Below, piece by piece: positions 26,307 to 35,418 of a stretch of DNA of 64,000 bases (position 1 is the stretch's first letter; each line of letters opens with the position of its first letter). This DNA comes from Streptomyces sp. ISL-36. Its GTDB lineage: Bacteria > Actinomycetota > Actinomycetes > Streptomycetales > Streptomycetaceae. Both the position numbers and the translations under genes were made by a program. The notes below the pieces were generated by a model that was not told the DNA's origin, searched no databases, and was given only the letters and a program-made list of their open reading frames with translations. The DNA lies in the NCBI RefSeq assembly GCF_018614205.1, contig NZ_JAGGOS010000042.1, positions 115,673-179,672 on the forward strand, written 5' to 3'.

Positions 26307-26359
26307 CTCATGCGGAAGGCCCCGCCCCCTCGTCGAGGGGGCGGGGCCTTCCGCATGAG
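26307..26359. terminator. Bidirectional terminator, protease / hflX
   Basis: A 26-bp perfect inverted repeat (26307-26332 with 26334-26359) around a single T, between convergent genes. It is the strongest hairpin in the window. Confidence 0.9.
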
Positions 26360-26369
26360 ACGGATACCG

Positions 26370-27863
26370 TCAGTGCGCGGCCGGGACGAACGGCATCAGG
26401 AACGCCGCCAGCTCCTCGTGCACACGCGCCTTGAGCAGCGTGCCCTCCGGCGTGTGCTCCTCGGAGAGCACCTCGCCCTCGGCGTGCGTCCGCGAGACGA
26501 GACCGCCCTGGGTGTACGGCACGAGTGCCTCGATCTCGACCTGCGGCCGGGGAAGCTCGGCGTCGATGAGCGTCAGCAGCTCCTCGATGCCCTCGCCCGT
26601 ACGCGCCGAGACGGCGATGGCGTGGCGCTCGGCCCGCATCAGCCGCTGCAGCACGAGCGGGTCGGCGGCGTCCGCCTTGTTGATGACCACGACCTCCGGC
26701 ACGTTCACGGCGCCGACGTCGCGGAACACCTCGCGCACGGCCGCCAGCTGCTCCTCCGGAGCCGGGTGCGAGCCGTCCACCACGTGCAGGATGAGATCGG
26801 AGTCCCCGACCTCCTCCATGGTGGAGCGGAACGCCTCGACCAGGTGGTGCGGCAGATGCCGTACGAAGCCGACCGTGTCGGCCAGCGTGTAGAGCCGGCC
26901 ACTGGGCGTCTCGGCCCGGCGGACGGTCGGGTCGAGGGTGGCGAACAGTGCGTTCTCCACCAGCACACCCGCGCCGGTCAGCCGGTTGAGCAGGGACGAC
27001 TTGCCCGCGTTGGTGTATCCGGCGATGGCGACCGACGGAACCTTGTGACGGCGCCGCTCCTGCCGCTTGATGTCGCGGCCGGTCTTCATCTCCGCGATCT
27101 CCCGGCGCATCTTCGCCATCTTCTCGCGGATCCGACGCCGGTCGGTCTCGATCTTGGTCTCACCGGGACCACGGGTGGCCATGCCGCCACCGCCGCCGCC
27201 ACCCATCTGACGGGAGAGCGACTGACCCCAGCCTCGCAGCCGCGGCAGCATGTACTGCATCTGCGCGAGCGCGACCTGCGCCTTGCCCTCTCGGGACTTG
27301 GCGTGCTGGGCGAAGATGTCGAGGATCAGGGCGGTCCGGTCGACCACCTTCACCTTGACGACGTCTTCGAGTGCGATGAGCTGGCCGGGGCTGAGCTCAC
27401 CGTCGCAGACAACCGTGTCCGCGCCGGTTTCGAGCACGATGTCCCGCAGCTCGCGTGCCTTGCCCGAACCGATGAAGGTGGCCGGGTCCGGCTTGTCACG
27501 GCGCTGGATGACGCCGTCGAGTACCAGGGCGCCCGCCGTCTCGGCGAGGGCCGCCAGCTCCGCGAGGGAGTTCTCCGCGTCCTGAACGGTCCCCGAGGTC
27601 CATACGCCGACCACCACCACGCGCTCCAGGCGCAGCTGCCGGTACTCGACCTCGGTGACGTCCTCGAGCTCGGTGGAGAGGCCCGCCACACGCCGCAGAG
27701 CCGCGCGCTCGGAGCGGTCGAACTGATCGCCGTCCCGCTCTCCGTCGATCTCGTGGCTCCAGGCGACGTCCTCTTCCATCAGGGCATCGGCCCGAAGGCT
27801 CTCGGTGCGGCTCGTCTCGGCGAAGCTCTGCTCGTCCTGGGAAGGGGATGAAGAGGAGGTCAT
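26370..27863 (-). CDS. hflX: GTPase HflX
   Basis: Ribosome-associated GTPase that splits stalled or hibernating ribosomes. The protein is 497 aa. An N-terminal HflX domain (FIGSGKARELRD, QVALAQMQYMLPRL, a glycine-rich loop and TRGPGETKIETDRR) precedes the G domain, with GYTNAGKSSL (G1), DTVGFVRHLP (G3) and INKADAAD (G4). ATG at 27863 with AAGGA upstream; the frame beyond it is not conserved. The acidic 60-residue N-terminal extension is common in actinobacteria. It lies 118 bp downstream of the M1 peptidase. Confidence 0.96.
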   Translation of the reverse strand: MTSSSSPSQDEQSFAETSRTESLRADALMEEDVAWSHEIDGERDGDQFDRSERAALRRVAGLSTELEDVTEVEYRQLRLERVVVVGVWTSGTVQDAENSLAELAALAETAGALVLDGVIQRRDKPDPATFIGSGKARELRDIVLETGADTVVCDGELSPGQLIALEDVVKVKVVDRTALILDIFAQHAKSREGKAQVALAQMQYMLPRLRGWGQSLSRQMGGGGGGGMATRGPGETKIETDRRRIREKMAKMRREIAEMKTGRDIKRQERRRHKVPSVAIAGYTNAGKSSLLNRLTGAGVLVENALFATLDPTVRRAETPSGRLYTLADTVGFVRHLPHHLVEAFRSTMEEVGDSDLILHVVDGSHPAPEEQLAAVREVFRDVGAVNVPEVVVINKADAADPLVLQRLMRAERHAIAVSARTGEGIEELLTLIDAELPRPQVEIEALVPYTQGGLVSRTHAEGEVLSEEHTPEGTLLKARVHEELAAFLMPFVPAAH

Positions 27864-27981
27864 TTGATCCTTACGTCGATGGAAAGTCGTTACGTCGATC
27901 ACAACGTGTGACGGCACCGAAAGATTCCCGGGCCGACGGCGGTGTCGACCTGACGATGGTGACACGCTCGGCCCGGGCCCG

Positions 27982-29475
27982 TCACCCCGGTTTCGCGGGG
28001 CTCGGGGCGGCCTCGGCCGCCTGGCTGCGCCACTCGGGGTGCCCGGGCATGGCCGGCGTCTTCTTCGCGTACAGCCAGCCCGTGAAGAACGCGGTGAGAT
28101 CGCGGCCCGCGACCTGGGACGCCAAGGCCGTGAAGTCGGAGGTGGTGGCGGTCGCGTCGCGGTGCTCGCTCACCCAGCGGCGCTCCAGAAGCTGGAAGGC
28201 GTCCTTGCCGATCTCCTGGCGCAGCGCGTAGAGGACCAGGGCGCTCCCGTCGTACACCACCGGACGGAAAAGGCTGATCTTGTGGCCGGGAGACGGGGGC
28301 TCGGGGGCGGCCGGCGGGCCGCCGGCCGCCCTCCACCGGTCCGAGGCGCTGTACGCGGCCTTCATCCGCTTCTCCAGGGGCTGCTTCGCCTTCTCTTCCG
28401 CGTACAGCGCCTCGTACCAGCTCGCATGCCCCTCGTTGAGCCACAGGTCGGACCAGGTGCGGGGCGAGACACTGTTGCCGAACCACTGATGGGCGAGCTC
28501 ATGGACCATGATCGAGTCGACGTACCACTCCGGGAGCCCGGGTTCCGTGAACAGTCCTCTCTCGAAGAGAGAGAGGGTCTGGGTCTCCAGCTCGAAGCCG
28601 GTGGCGGCGTCGGCGACGAGGAGGCCGTACGTCTCGAACGGGTACGGGCCGACCTGGCGCTCCATCCACTCCAGGTGGCCGGGGGTGCGCTTCAGCCAGG
28701 GCTCCATGAGCTCTCGGTCGGCCGTGCGCACCACGTCCCGTACGGGAAGGCCGTGCGGTCCCGTCCGGTGGACCACGGTGGTGCGGCCGATGGAGACCTG
28801 GGCGAGCTCGGTGGCCATTGGGTGGACCGTGCGGTAGGTCCATGTGGTGGTGGCGCCGGCCGTGGTGCGGCCCGTCGGCAGACCGTTGGCGACGGCTGTC
28901 AGGCTGCTGGGGGCGGTGATCCGGAAGGTGAAGTACGCCTTGTCGGCGGGGTGGTCGTTGGACGGGAAGACCCGGTGGGCGGCGTCGGCCTGGTTGGCCA
29001 TGGCGAGGCCGTCGCCGGTACGGACCCAGCCGCCGGTGTCGGCCGGGCCGCTGGGGTCGCTGGTGTGGGTGACCTCGATGGTGAGCGCCTCGCCCTCCTC
29101 CGTCTCCCGGGCCGGTGTGATCACCAGGTCCTCGCCGCTGGTCACGAACTCGGCCGGTTCGCCGTCGACGGTGACGGAGGAGACCTTGCCGTGGGTGAAG
29201 TCCAGGTTGATCCGCTCCAGGTCGGCGGTGGTGAGCGCCTCGATGCGGGTCACCGCCTCCAGCGGGCGGGTGTTGTCACCCTGATAGGTGAGGGCGATGT
29301 CGTACGAGAGGACGTCGTAGCCCGGGTTCCCGAGGTGGGGGAAGAGGGGATCCCCGATGCCGAGCGGCGCGGGCGCGGGGAGGGCGGCGGCGACGAGCCC
29401 GGCCGAGGCGGCGACCAGGACGGCGGAGCGCAGCCACCGCGCGCGTGGGGAGGGATGTCGGGGTGTGAGCGGCAT
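27982..29475 (-). CDS. M1 family metallopeptidase, secreted
   Basis: Zinc aminopeptidase-like protein of 497 aa. The N-terminus (PRARWLRSAVLVAASAG and a long Ala-rich run) is a signal peptide or anchor. Beta-rich N-terminal domain to about residue 230, then the catalytic domain with HELAHQWFGN (both zinc His and the catalytic Glu) and the third ligand in LNEGHASW, 18 residues on. The aminopeptidase GAMEN loop is replaced by a weak GFELETQTLS, common in this small M1 subgroup. Likely clips peptides outside the cell. Confidence 0.9.
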   Translation of the reverse strand: MPLTPRHPSPRARWLRSAVLVAASAGLVAAALPAPAPLGIGDPLFPHLGNPGYDVLSYDIALTYQGDNTRPLEAVTRIEALTTADLERINLDFTHGKVSSVTVDGEPAEFVTSGEDLVITPARETEEGEALTIEVTHTSDPSGPADTGGWVRTGDGLAMANQADAAHRVFPSNDHPADKAYFTFRITAPSSLTAVANGLPTGRTTAGATTTWTYRTVHPMATELAQVSIGRTTVVHRTGPHGLPVRDVVRTADRELMEPWLKRTPGHLEWMERQVGPYPFETYGLLVADAATGFELETQTLSLFERGLFTEPGLPEWYVDSIMVHELAHQWFGNSVSPRTWSDLWLNEGHASWYEALYAEEKAKQPLEKRMKAAYSASDRWRAAGGPPAAPEPPSPGHKISLFRPVVYDGSALVLYALRQEIGKDAFQLLERRWVSEHRDATATTSDFTALASQVAGRDLTAFFTGWLYAKKTPAMPGHPEWRSQAAEAAPSPAKPG

Positions 29476-29573
29476 GAGCTACGGCTACCAGCGCGTCCTC
29501 CGCTCCCCCCGGCGGCGCGCGCGCCGGCCACTCGAAGGAGTCACGTACGGGTGGGGCCGTGTGCCCGCCGGGG

Positions 29574-31697
29574 TCAGCTCTCCTGGGAGGCGGGGCGCCG
29601 GGCGCGGCTGACGTCGTACACGCCGGCCACGTCCCGCATCGCCCGCATCAGCGCGGGCAGCCCCGCCGCGTCCGGGAGTTGGAGGGTGTACGTGTGCCGG
29701 ACCCGCTGTTCGCTGGGCGGTTCGACGGTCGCCGAGACGACGGCGACGCCCGCCGCCGCGATGACCTCGGTGAGGTCCGCGAGGAGTCGGGGCCGGCCGA
29801 AGGACTCGGCGACGAGAGTGACGCGGCATTCGGCGGTGTCGCCCCAGTGGACGGTGAGGGGCTGGCGCCCGAGGCGCTTCATGGTCTCGACGGCCGTGCA
29901 GCCGGTGCGGTGGACGGTGACGGATCCGCCACGCACCTGGAAACCGGTGATCTCGTCCGGGGGTACGGGGGTGCAGCAGCCCGCCGGCCGTACGGCGGCG
30001 GACTGGGCGCCGGGCAGGTCGGCGAGGAGCCTGGCGCCGGAGCGGCGGTCCGCGGTGACGGAGGCGGGCGGACGGGGATCGGCGGACGGGGCCTTCGCGG
30101 CCTCCGGGTGTGCCTGCAGCCATGCGGTGATGGCGATGCGCGCGGCGGGTGTACGGGCGTGCTCCAGCCACGCGGGGGACGGTCCGGAGGCGGAGTCCTG
30201 GGCGAGCAGCAGCTGCACCGTGTCGCCGTCGTTCAGGACCGTACTGAGCGTCGCCAGGCGCCCGTTGACGCGCGCGCCGAGACAGGCGTGCGCGGCCTCG
30301 CCGTGCTGCGCGTACGCGGCGTCGACACAGCTGGCCCCGGCGGGCAGGCCGAGGGTCCCGCCGTCGGCTCGGAAGACGGTGATCTCCTGGTCCTCGGCGA
30401 GGTCCGCGCGCAGGGAGGTCCAGAAGGTGTCGGGGTCGGGAGTGGCCTGCTGCCAGTCGAGGAGCCGGGAGAGCCAGCCGGGGCGGGTGGGGTCGGCGCG
30501 CTCTCCGTCCTCGGCCGGTTCGGTGACGCCGTCCTGGGGTACGTACGGATTGCCGAGGGCGACGACTCCGGCCTCGGCGACCTTGTGCATCTGATGGGTG
30601 CGGATGAGGACTTCGGCGACGGCGCCGTCGGGGGCGGCGACCGCGGTGTGCAGCGACTGGTAGAGGTTGAACTTGGGCGCCGCGATGAAGTCCTTGAATT
30701 CGGAGATCACCGGGGTGAAACAGGTGTGGAGCTCGCCGAGGACCGCGTAGCAGTCGGCGTCCTCAGCCACCAGGACGAGGAGCCGGCCGAAGTCGCTGCC
30801 GCGCAAGTCGCCGCGCTTGAGCCGGACGCGGTGGACGGAGACGAAGTGGCGTGGCCTGACGAGGACCTCGGCGGCGATGTCCGCCTCGCGCAGGGCGGCG
30901 GAGACATGGTCGGCGATGGCGGCGAGCGCGTCACCCGCGCCGGTGTTCTCGGCGATGAGGGCGCGGGTGTTCTCGTACTCCTCGGGATGGAGGATCGCGA
31001 AGACGAGGTCCTCCAGCTCGGACTTGAGCGCCTGGACCCCGAGCCGTTCGGCGAGCGGGATGAGGACATCGCGGGTGACTTTGGCGATCCTGACCTGTTT
31101 CTCGGGGCGCATCACCCCGAGGGTGCGCATGTTGTGGAGCCGGTCGGCGAGTTTGATCGACATGACCCGGACGTCGTTGCCGGTGGCGACGAGCATCTTG
31201 CGGAAGGTCTCGGGTTCGGCGGCGGCGCCGTAGTCGACCTTCTCCAGCTTGGTCACGCCGTCGACGAGGTAGGCGACCTCGTCGCCGAACTGTTCACGGA
31301 CCTGATCGAGCGTCACCTCCGTGTCCTCGACGGTGTCGTGGAGCAGGGAAGCGGTCAAGGTCGTGGTCTCGGCGCCGAGTTCGGCGAGGATCAGGGTGAC
31401 CGCGAGCGGATGGGTGATGTAGGGCTCACCGCTCTTGCGGAACTGTCCGCGGTGCGAGGACTCGGCAAGGACGTACGCCCTGCGCAGCACCGCCAGGTCG
31501 GCGTCGGGGTGGTGGGCGCGGTGCGCCTCGGCGACGTGCCCGATCGCGTCGGGCAGCCGGTCCCTGGTGGTGGGACCGAGCAGAGCTGCGCGGCCGAGCC
31601 TGCGGAGGTCGATCCTCGGACGGGCGCGCCTGCGGCTGGGCGCCTCGGGGCCGTTGGCCTCCGCTGCGCTCACAGGATTGGTGGCCTCTGTACTCAT
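29574..31697 (-). CDS. rshA: RelA/SpoT-type (p)ppGpp hydrolase/synthetase homologue
   Basis: Protein of 707 aa with the Rsh plan: HD hydrolase domain (YITHPLAV, LLHDTVEDT, IKLADRLHNMRTLG), synthetase-like domain, TGS (ITVFRADGG) and a C-terminal ACT-like domain. The HD motifs are intact. The synthetase domain keeps IAAPKFNLYQSLHT but has lost the usual RPKHxYSIYxK and DxxxIRV patterns, so synthesis may be weak or absent. Start at 31697 from GGAGGTG upstream and conserved MSTEAT. In Streptomyces the main relA lies elsewhere; this location (near hflX and dapF) fits the second homologue, rshA. Confidence 0.9.
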   Translation of the reverse strand: MSTEATNPVSAAEANGPEAPSRRRARPRIDLRRLGRAALLGPTTRDRLPDAIGHVAEAHRAHHPDADLAVLRRAYVLAESSHRGQFRKSGEPYITHPLAVTLILAELGAETTTLTASLLHDTVEDTEVTLDQVREQFGDEVAYLVDGVTKLEKVDYGAAAEPETFRKMLVATGNDVRVMSIKLADRLHNMRTLGVMRPEKQVRIAKVTRDVLIPLAERLGVQALKSELEDLVFAILHPEEYENTRALIAENTGAGDALAAIADHVSAALREADIAAEVLVRPRHFVSVHRVRLKRGDLRGSDFGRLLVLVAEDADCYAVLGELHTCFTPVISEFKDFIAAPKFNLYQSLHTAVAAPDGAVAEVLIRTHQMHKVAEAGVVALGNPYVPQDGVTEPAEDGERADPTRPGWLSRLLDWQQATPDPDTFWTSLRADLAEDQEITVFRADGGTLGLPAGASCVDAAYAQHGEAAHACLGARVNGRLATLSTVLNDGDTVQLLLAQDSASGPSPAWLEHARTPAARIAITAWLQAHPEAAKAPSADPRPPASVTADRRSGARLLADLPGAQSAAVRPAGCCTPVPPDEITGFQVRGGSVTVHRTGCTAVETMKRLGRQPLTVHWGDTAECRVTLVAESFGRPRLLADLTEVIAAAGVAVVSATVEPPSEQRVRHTYTLQLPDAAGLPALMRAMRDVAGVYDVSRARRPASQES

Positions 31698-31790
31698 GGG
31701 GCACCTCCGGCGGCATCGACCGGCGGTGAGCGGGCAAGGCGTGCCCGCCGGGCCGGTGCTTGATGCTACCGACCCCACCACGTGGCGCAG

Positions 31791-31811
31791 TCACGCTCTC
31801 GCCGAGCGTGA
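31791..31811. other. Hairpin or operator between dapF and rshA
   Basis: TCACGCTC at 31791-31798 and GAGCGTGA at 31804-31811 form a perfect 8-bp inverted repeat with a 5-nt loop, in the 187-bp gap upstream of rshA. It could end dapF transcription or act as an operator. Confidence 0.45.
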
Positions 31812-31884
31812 AACGGATCACCCATTCGAGCGATGGATCAGTCGTTGACTGTTTCGATTCCGCCCGGTTCGCGCCCGGTCGGGG

Positions 31885-32769
31885 TCAGGCCGTCGGGGCG
31901 GCGGTCAGCCAGGAGGGGTCGATGGTGCCCTCGGCGACGATGACGGCCGGGCCGGTCATCTCGATCTCGCCGTCGGGGTGCTCGGTGATGATCAGCGTGC
32001 CACCGAGGACATCGACGGTGTACGTGACGGGGGTGCCGCTGACGGCGGGGTCGACGCCGTCCCGGCGCGCGGTGGCCACGGCGACGGCGCACGCGCCCGT
32101 GCCGCAGGAGCGGGTCTCGGCGGCACCGCGCTCGTGCACGCGCATGGCGACGTGACGGGGGCCCCGGTCGGCGACGAACTCGATGTTCACGCCCTCCGGG
32201 TAGACCTCGGCGGGGGCGTACGGCGGCTCGGAGTACAGGTCGCCCGCGTGGTCGAGGCTCTCGACGAAGGCGACGGCGTGCGGGTTGCCCATGTTCACGT
32301 TCCGGGCGGGCCAGCTGCGGCCGTCGACGGTGACGGTGACGCCGTCCTCGGGGAGACGGGCGCGGCCCATGGAGACGGTGACGGAGCCGTCCTTGTCGAG
32401 GTGGATCTTCTTGACCCCGGCGCGAGTGGCGACGGCGACCTCGCCCGCGGTGATGTGTCCGGCGTGCTCCAGATAGCGGGCGAAGACCCGGGTCCCGTTG
32501 CCGCACATCTCGGCCACCGAACCGTCCGCGTTGCGGTAGTCCATGAACCACTCGGCCTCTTCGGCCATGTGCCGGGCCTCGGGGTGAGCCGCGCTGCGGA
32601 CCACGTGCAGCAGGCCGTCACCGCCGATCCCGGCCCGCCGGTCGCACAGCCGCGCGACGGCCGCGGGGGGCAGTTCGACGGCGTTGTCGGCGTCGGGGAC
32701 GATCACGAAGTCGTTCTCGGTCCCGTGGCCCTTGAGGAATGCGAGCGGCGAGGTCTGCGTGGTGGTCAC
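31885..32769 (-). CDS. dapF: Diaminopimelate epimerase
   Basis: Interconverts LL- and meso-diaminopimelate for lysine biosynthesis; Streptomyces uses the LL form in its wall. The protein is 294 aa with the two catalytic cysteines, Cys89 in EMCGNGTR and Cys222 in SCGTGACA, and GNPHAVAF between them. GTG at 32769 is chosen because homologues begin just before FLKGHGTEND; TTG at 32799 is possible but no better supported. A G-rich block of 37 bp lies about 80 bp upstream. Confidence 0.95.
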   Translation of the reverse strand: MTTTQTSPLAFLKGHGTENDFVIVPDADNAVELPPAAVARLCDRRAGIGGDGLLHVVRSAAHPEARHMAEEAEWFMDYRNADGSVAEMCGNGTRVFARYLEHAGHITAGEVAVATRAGVKKIHLDKDGSVTVSMGRARLPEDGVTVTVDGRSWPARNVNMGNPHAVAFVESLDHAGDLYSEPPYAPAEVYPEGVNIEFVADRGPRHVAMRVHERGAAETRSCGTGACAVAVATARRDGVDPAVSGTPVTYTVDVLGGTLIITEHPDGEIEMTGPAVIVAEGTIDPSWLTAAPTA

Positions 32770-32844
32770 GGCATCAACTCTACGGGGCGGCTCCGACAAG
32801 GGCTCGACGGTCCACGGGGTGGGCGGTCGAGCCGGCGAGCGGTC

Positions 32845-32881
32845 GGGGCTGGGGAGCGGGGTGGGGGCGGGGGTGGGGGGG
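32845..32881 (+). other. G-quadruplex-forming tract upstream of dapF
   Basis: Six G-runs of 3 to 7 bases separated by 1 or 2 nt (GGGGCTGGGGAGCGGGGTGG opens it). The runs are on the plus strand, which is the template strand for dapF, 76 to 112 bp upstream of its start. Confidence 0.6.
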
Positions 32882-32962
32882 CTGGGCCGTCCGGGCCGGT
32901 GAGGCCGCGGCCCTGTGTGCCGGAAGGTGGAGCGCGGCGGCCCGACGGGTGGCCGGGCGATG

Positions 32963-33427
32963 TCAGCGGAGGCGGGCCACGCGCCAGACCGCCAGCGCCA
33001 CCAGGAGCGCGCTGACGGAGACGTACAGGGCGATCACCCGCCAGTTCGGGCGTTCGCCGGAGCCTCGCGCCGGGAGGCCGGGCCAGGTGTGGCCGACCTT
33101 GCGGGCGGCCATCATGCCCCAGCCGGCCGCGCAGGAGCTGATCAGCAGCCCCAGCATGGCGACGACGGCGCCGCCCTCGCCGGAACCGAAGGCGAGGGGG
33201 AAGGCGAACATCAGGGAGCCGACGGCGGCGAGGCCCACGATGGGCGCGAGCTGCCAGATCCGCAGGCGACGCTGAGGCCGCAGCTCGACCTCGACCTCGT
33301 CGGCGTCGACCTCGACGGACGTGCCCTCGGCGTCGTCGGGACCGTCCGGGGTCAAACCGGGCGCGTCACCCGGGGCTTCGCCCCGGGCCGCGTCGTGCTG
33401 TTCTCTGTCGCGAGGGCCGGCCTCCAT
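32963..33427 (-). CDS. Small hypothetical membrane protein
   Basis: Predicted 154 aa. An acidic N-terminal half (VEVDADEVEVEL) precedes three hydrophobic segments: about residues 55-78, 83-105 and 128-148. The start at 33427 is preferred because GGGAGGG lies ten nt upstream; the frame could extend to 33490. The Arg/Lys pattern puts the N-terminus in the cytoplasm. No family recognised; it sits between miaA and dapF on the same strand, as in other Streptomyces. Confidence 0.75.
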   Translation of the reverse strand: MEAGPRDREQHDAARGEAPGDAPGLTPDGPDDAEGTSVEVDADEVEVELRPQRRLRIWQLAPIVGLAAVGSLMFAFPLAFGSGEGGAVVAMLGLLISSCAAGWGMMAARKVGHTWPGLPARGSGERPNWRVIALYVSVSALLVALAVWRVARLR

Positions 33428-33535
33428 CGCCACGCGCCCTCCCAACTCGGACTCCACTTGGTCGATCGATGCTCGATGATGGCACGCCAAAGACCGCTGG
33501 AATGACGGGCATGGCGTCCCGATGCCATCACGTGA

Positions 33536-34474
33536 TCAGGCTGTAACCGCTCGTTCGACCAAGCTCAGCGCCTCTCGCGGGAGTTCCCCCCGGTGTTCCG
33601 CGGCACCGCTCAGCCAGTGGACCCGCGGGTCGCGCCGGAACCACGAGTCCTGACGGCGCGCGAAGCGCTTGGTGGCGCGCACGGTCTCGGCGCGCGCCTC
33701 GTCCTCGGTGCACTCGCCCGCGAGCGCCGCGAGCACCTGCTGGTAACCGAGCGCGCGCGCTGCCGTGCGCCCCTCCCGCAGTCCGAGCGCCTCCAGCGTG
33801 CGCACCTCCTCCACCAGACCGGCCTCCCACATCCGGTCCACGCGCGCGGTGATCCGCTCGTCGAGCTCGGGGCGCTCCACGTCCACACCGATCTGCACCG
33901 TGTCGTAGACCGAGTCCGGGCCGGGCAGGTTGGCCGTGAAGGGCTTGCCGGTGATATCGATCACCTCGAGGGCGCGGACGATGCGACGGCCGTTGCTCGG
34001 CAGGATCGCGCGGGCGGCCTCGGGGTCGGCCGCGGCGAGACGGGCGTGCAGCGCACCGGAGCCCCGCTCCTCCAGCTCCGCCTCGAGGCGGGCCCGTACG
34101 GCCGGGTCGGTACCGGGGAACTCGAGGGCGTCGATGGCACCGCGCACGTACAGGCCGGAGCCGCCGACCAGGACCGGCGTGCGGCCGGCGGCGAGCAGTC
34201 GGTCGATCTCCGCGCGGGCGAGCCGCTGGTACTCGGCGACGCTGGCGGCCTCCGTCACGTCCCAGATGTCGAGGAGGTGGTGGGGGACGCCACCGCGCTC
34301 CTCGAGCGTCAGCTTGGCGGTTCCGATGTCCATCCCTCGGTAGAGCTGCATCGAGTCGGCGTTGACGACTTCGCCGCCGAGCTGTTGGGCGAGGAAAACA
34401 CCCAGATCGGACTTTCCGGCCGCTGTGGGACCGACGACGGCGATGACCCGCGGGGCGGGAGCTGGACTTCTCAC
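33536..34474 (-). CDS. miaA: tRNA dimethylallyltransferase
   Basis: Adds the isopentenyl group to A37 of tRNAs reading UNN codons, before methylthiolation by MiaB, which is also in this window. The protein is 312 aa with P-loop GPTAAGKSDLG at residues 15 to 25, DSMQLYRGMDIGTAK, VGGSGLYVRG and RQDSWFRRD near the C-terminus. GTG at 34474 is picked from homology; the frame is open upstream to 34717 without similarity. Divergent from a small acidic protein. Confidence 0.95.
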   Translation of the reverse strand: MRSPAPAPRVIAVVGPTAAGKSDLGVFLAQQLGGEVVNADSMQLYRGMDIGTAKLTLEERGGVPHHLLDIWDVTEAASVAEYQRLARAEIDRLLAAGRTPVLVGGSGLYVRGAIDALEFPGTDPAVRARLEAELEERGSGALHARLAAADPEAARAILPSNGRRIVRALEVIDITGKPFTANLPGPDSVYDTVQIGVDVERPELDERITARVDRMWEAGLVEEVRTLEALGLREGRTAARALGYQQVLAALAGECTEDEARAETVRATKRFARRQDSWFRRDPRVHWLSGAAEHRGELPREALSLVERAVTA

Positions 34475-34662
34475 CGCCCCAGTCTCGCAAACCTCTCGAC
34501 GGGTCCCCGAATGAGCGACGTGACGGGCCGCATCCGGGTTCGTTGCCAGTTGCGAGGTTCCGACCGCCGGTTTCCGTACCGGCTGCACTTGCACCGGGTG
34601 GCGCATTGGGGCGCACCGGGCGCCGCGGGGCTTCTCCCACACGAGTACGCTATGGAGTGGAA

Positions 34663-34941
34663 ATGGGCGTTTTTGCAATGTTTCGCCGCAAGAGCAAGGA
34701 AGCTGCCGAGGCGTCAACGGAGGAGGCCCAGGCCGTCACCCTGACGGGCGAGGCGGAGGACGCGCAGGCCGCCACCGAGGCCGTCGACGCAGCCGATGCC
34801 GAGGCGCCGGTGGCCGCCGGGGAGGCGGAGACCGACGAGTCGTCCGACGCCGTCGAGGCGGTCGAGGCCGTGGAGATCCCCAAGCAGCAGTCGGCCGAGG
34901 AGGCCGCGGACAACGAGGCCGGCGAAAGCGCCCGGAAGTAG
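34663..34941 (+). CDS. Small acidic protein, unknown
   Basis: Predicted 92 aa beginning MGVFAMFRRKSK. After the basic start the rest is Ala/Glu-rich, strongly acidic and probably disordered (VAAGEAETDESSDAVEAVEA), with no Cys or Trp. ATG at 34663 with GGAG six nt upstream; the longer frame from 34543 overlaps the miaA promoter. It is 51 bp before the MT0933-like gene on the same strand. I recall similar proteins in other Streptomyces but no function. Confidence 0.65.
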   Translation: MGVFAMFRRKSKEAAEASTEEAQAVTLTGEAEDAQAATEAVDAADAEAPVAAGEAETDESSDAVEAVEAVEIPKQQSAEEAADNEAGESARK

Positions 34942-34992
34942 GTCCTGGAGACAGGGCAGACGGATACGGACTCACCGGAGGGAAGGTGACCC

Positions 34993-35247
34993 ATGGGTCT
35001 CCTGGATTCACTGAAGGCCAAGCTCGCCCCTGCCAAGGACAAGGTCTCTGATCTCGCGCAGCAGCACGGGGAGAAGATCGACCACGGCTTGGAGAAGGCC
35101 GCGAAGCTGGTCGACGAGAAGACCAAGGGCAAATACAGCGACAAGATCGAATCGGGCACCGGCAAGGCCAAGGACGCGCTGGACCGGATCGCCCACAAGG
35201 ACGGCGACGCCAAGGGCGAAGGCCCGACCCCGCCACCGGCCGCCTGA
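34993..35247 (+). CDS. MT0933-like antitoxin family protein
   Basis: Protein of 84 aa, Lys/Asp-rich and helical: MGLLDSLKAKLAPAKDKV, HGEKIDHGLEKAAKLVDEKT and KYSDKIESGTGKAKDALDRI, the pattern of the Rv0909/MT0933 family of proposed antitoxins. No toxin gene lies beside it, so the antitoxin label may be wrong; the amphipathic repeats also recall stress-induced DNA- or membrane-binding proteins. Strong GGAGGGAAGGTG site upstream. Followed by a strong terminator. Confidence 0.8.
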   Translation: MGLLDSLKAKLAPAKDKVSDLAQQHGEKIDHGLEKAAKLVDEKTKGKYSDKIESGTGKAKDALDRIAHKDGDAKGEGPTPPPAA

Positions 35248-35277
35248 AGCCCGGCGTCACCTGAACGACCCTCCGCA

Positions 35278-35320
35278 CGGCGGACGGCCGCGGAACACCT
35301 CGCTCCGCGGCCGTCCGCCG
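35278..35320 (+). terminator. Terminator after MT0933-like gene
   Basis: A 17-bp perfect stem (35278-35294 with 35304-35320) with a 9-nt loop, 31 bp past the stop codon. Confidence 0.85.
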
Positions 35321-35418
35321 TTCGTCATGGGCGGGTGCCCGGGGTTCGTCACGAGCCCGGCGTCCACCGTGCGTCATGAGCCGCGTCCGCCGCGCCGGCG
35401 GGTCGGACGACCGAGCGG

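Noticed and set aside
34993..35247. Toxin-antitoxin module
   Set aside because: Only an antitoxin-family protein is present; the neighbour is an acidic disordered protein with no toxin features.
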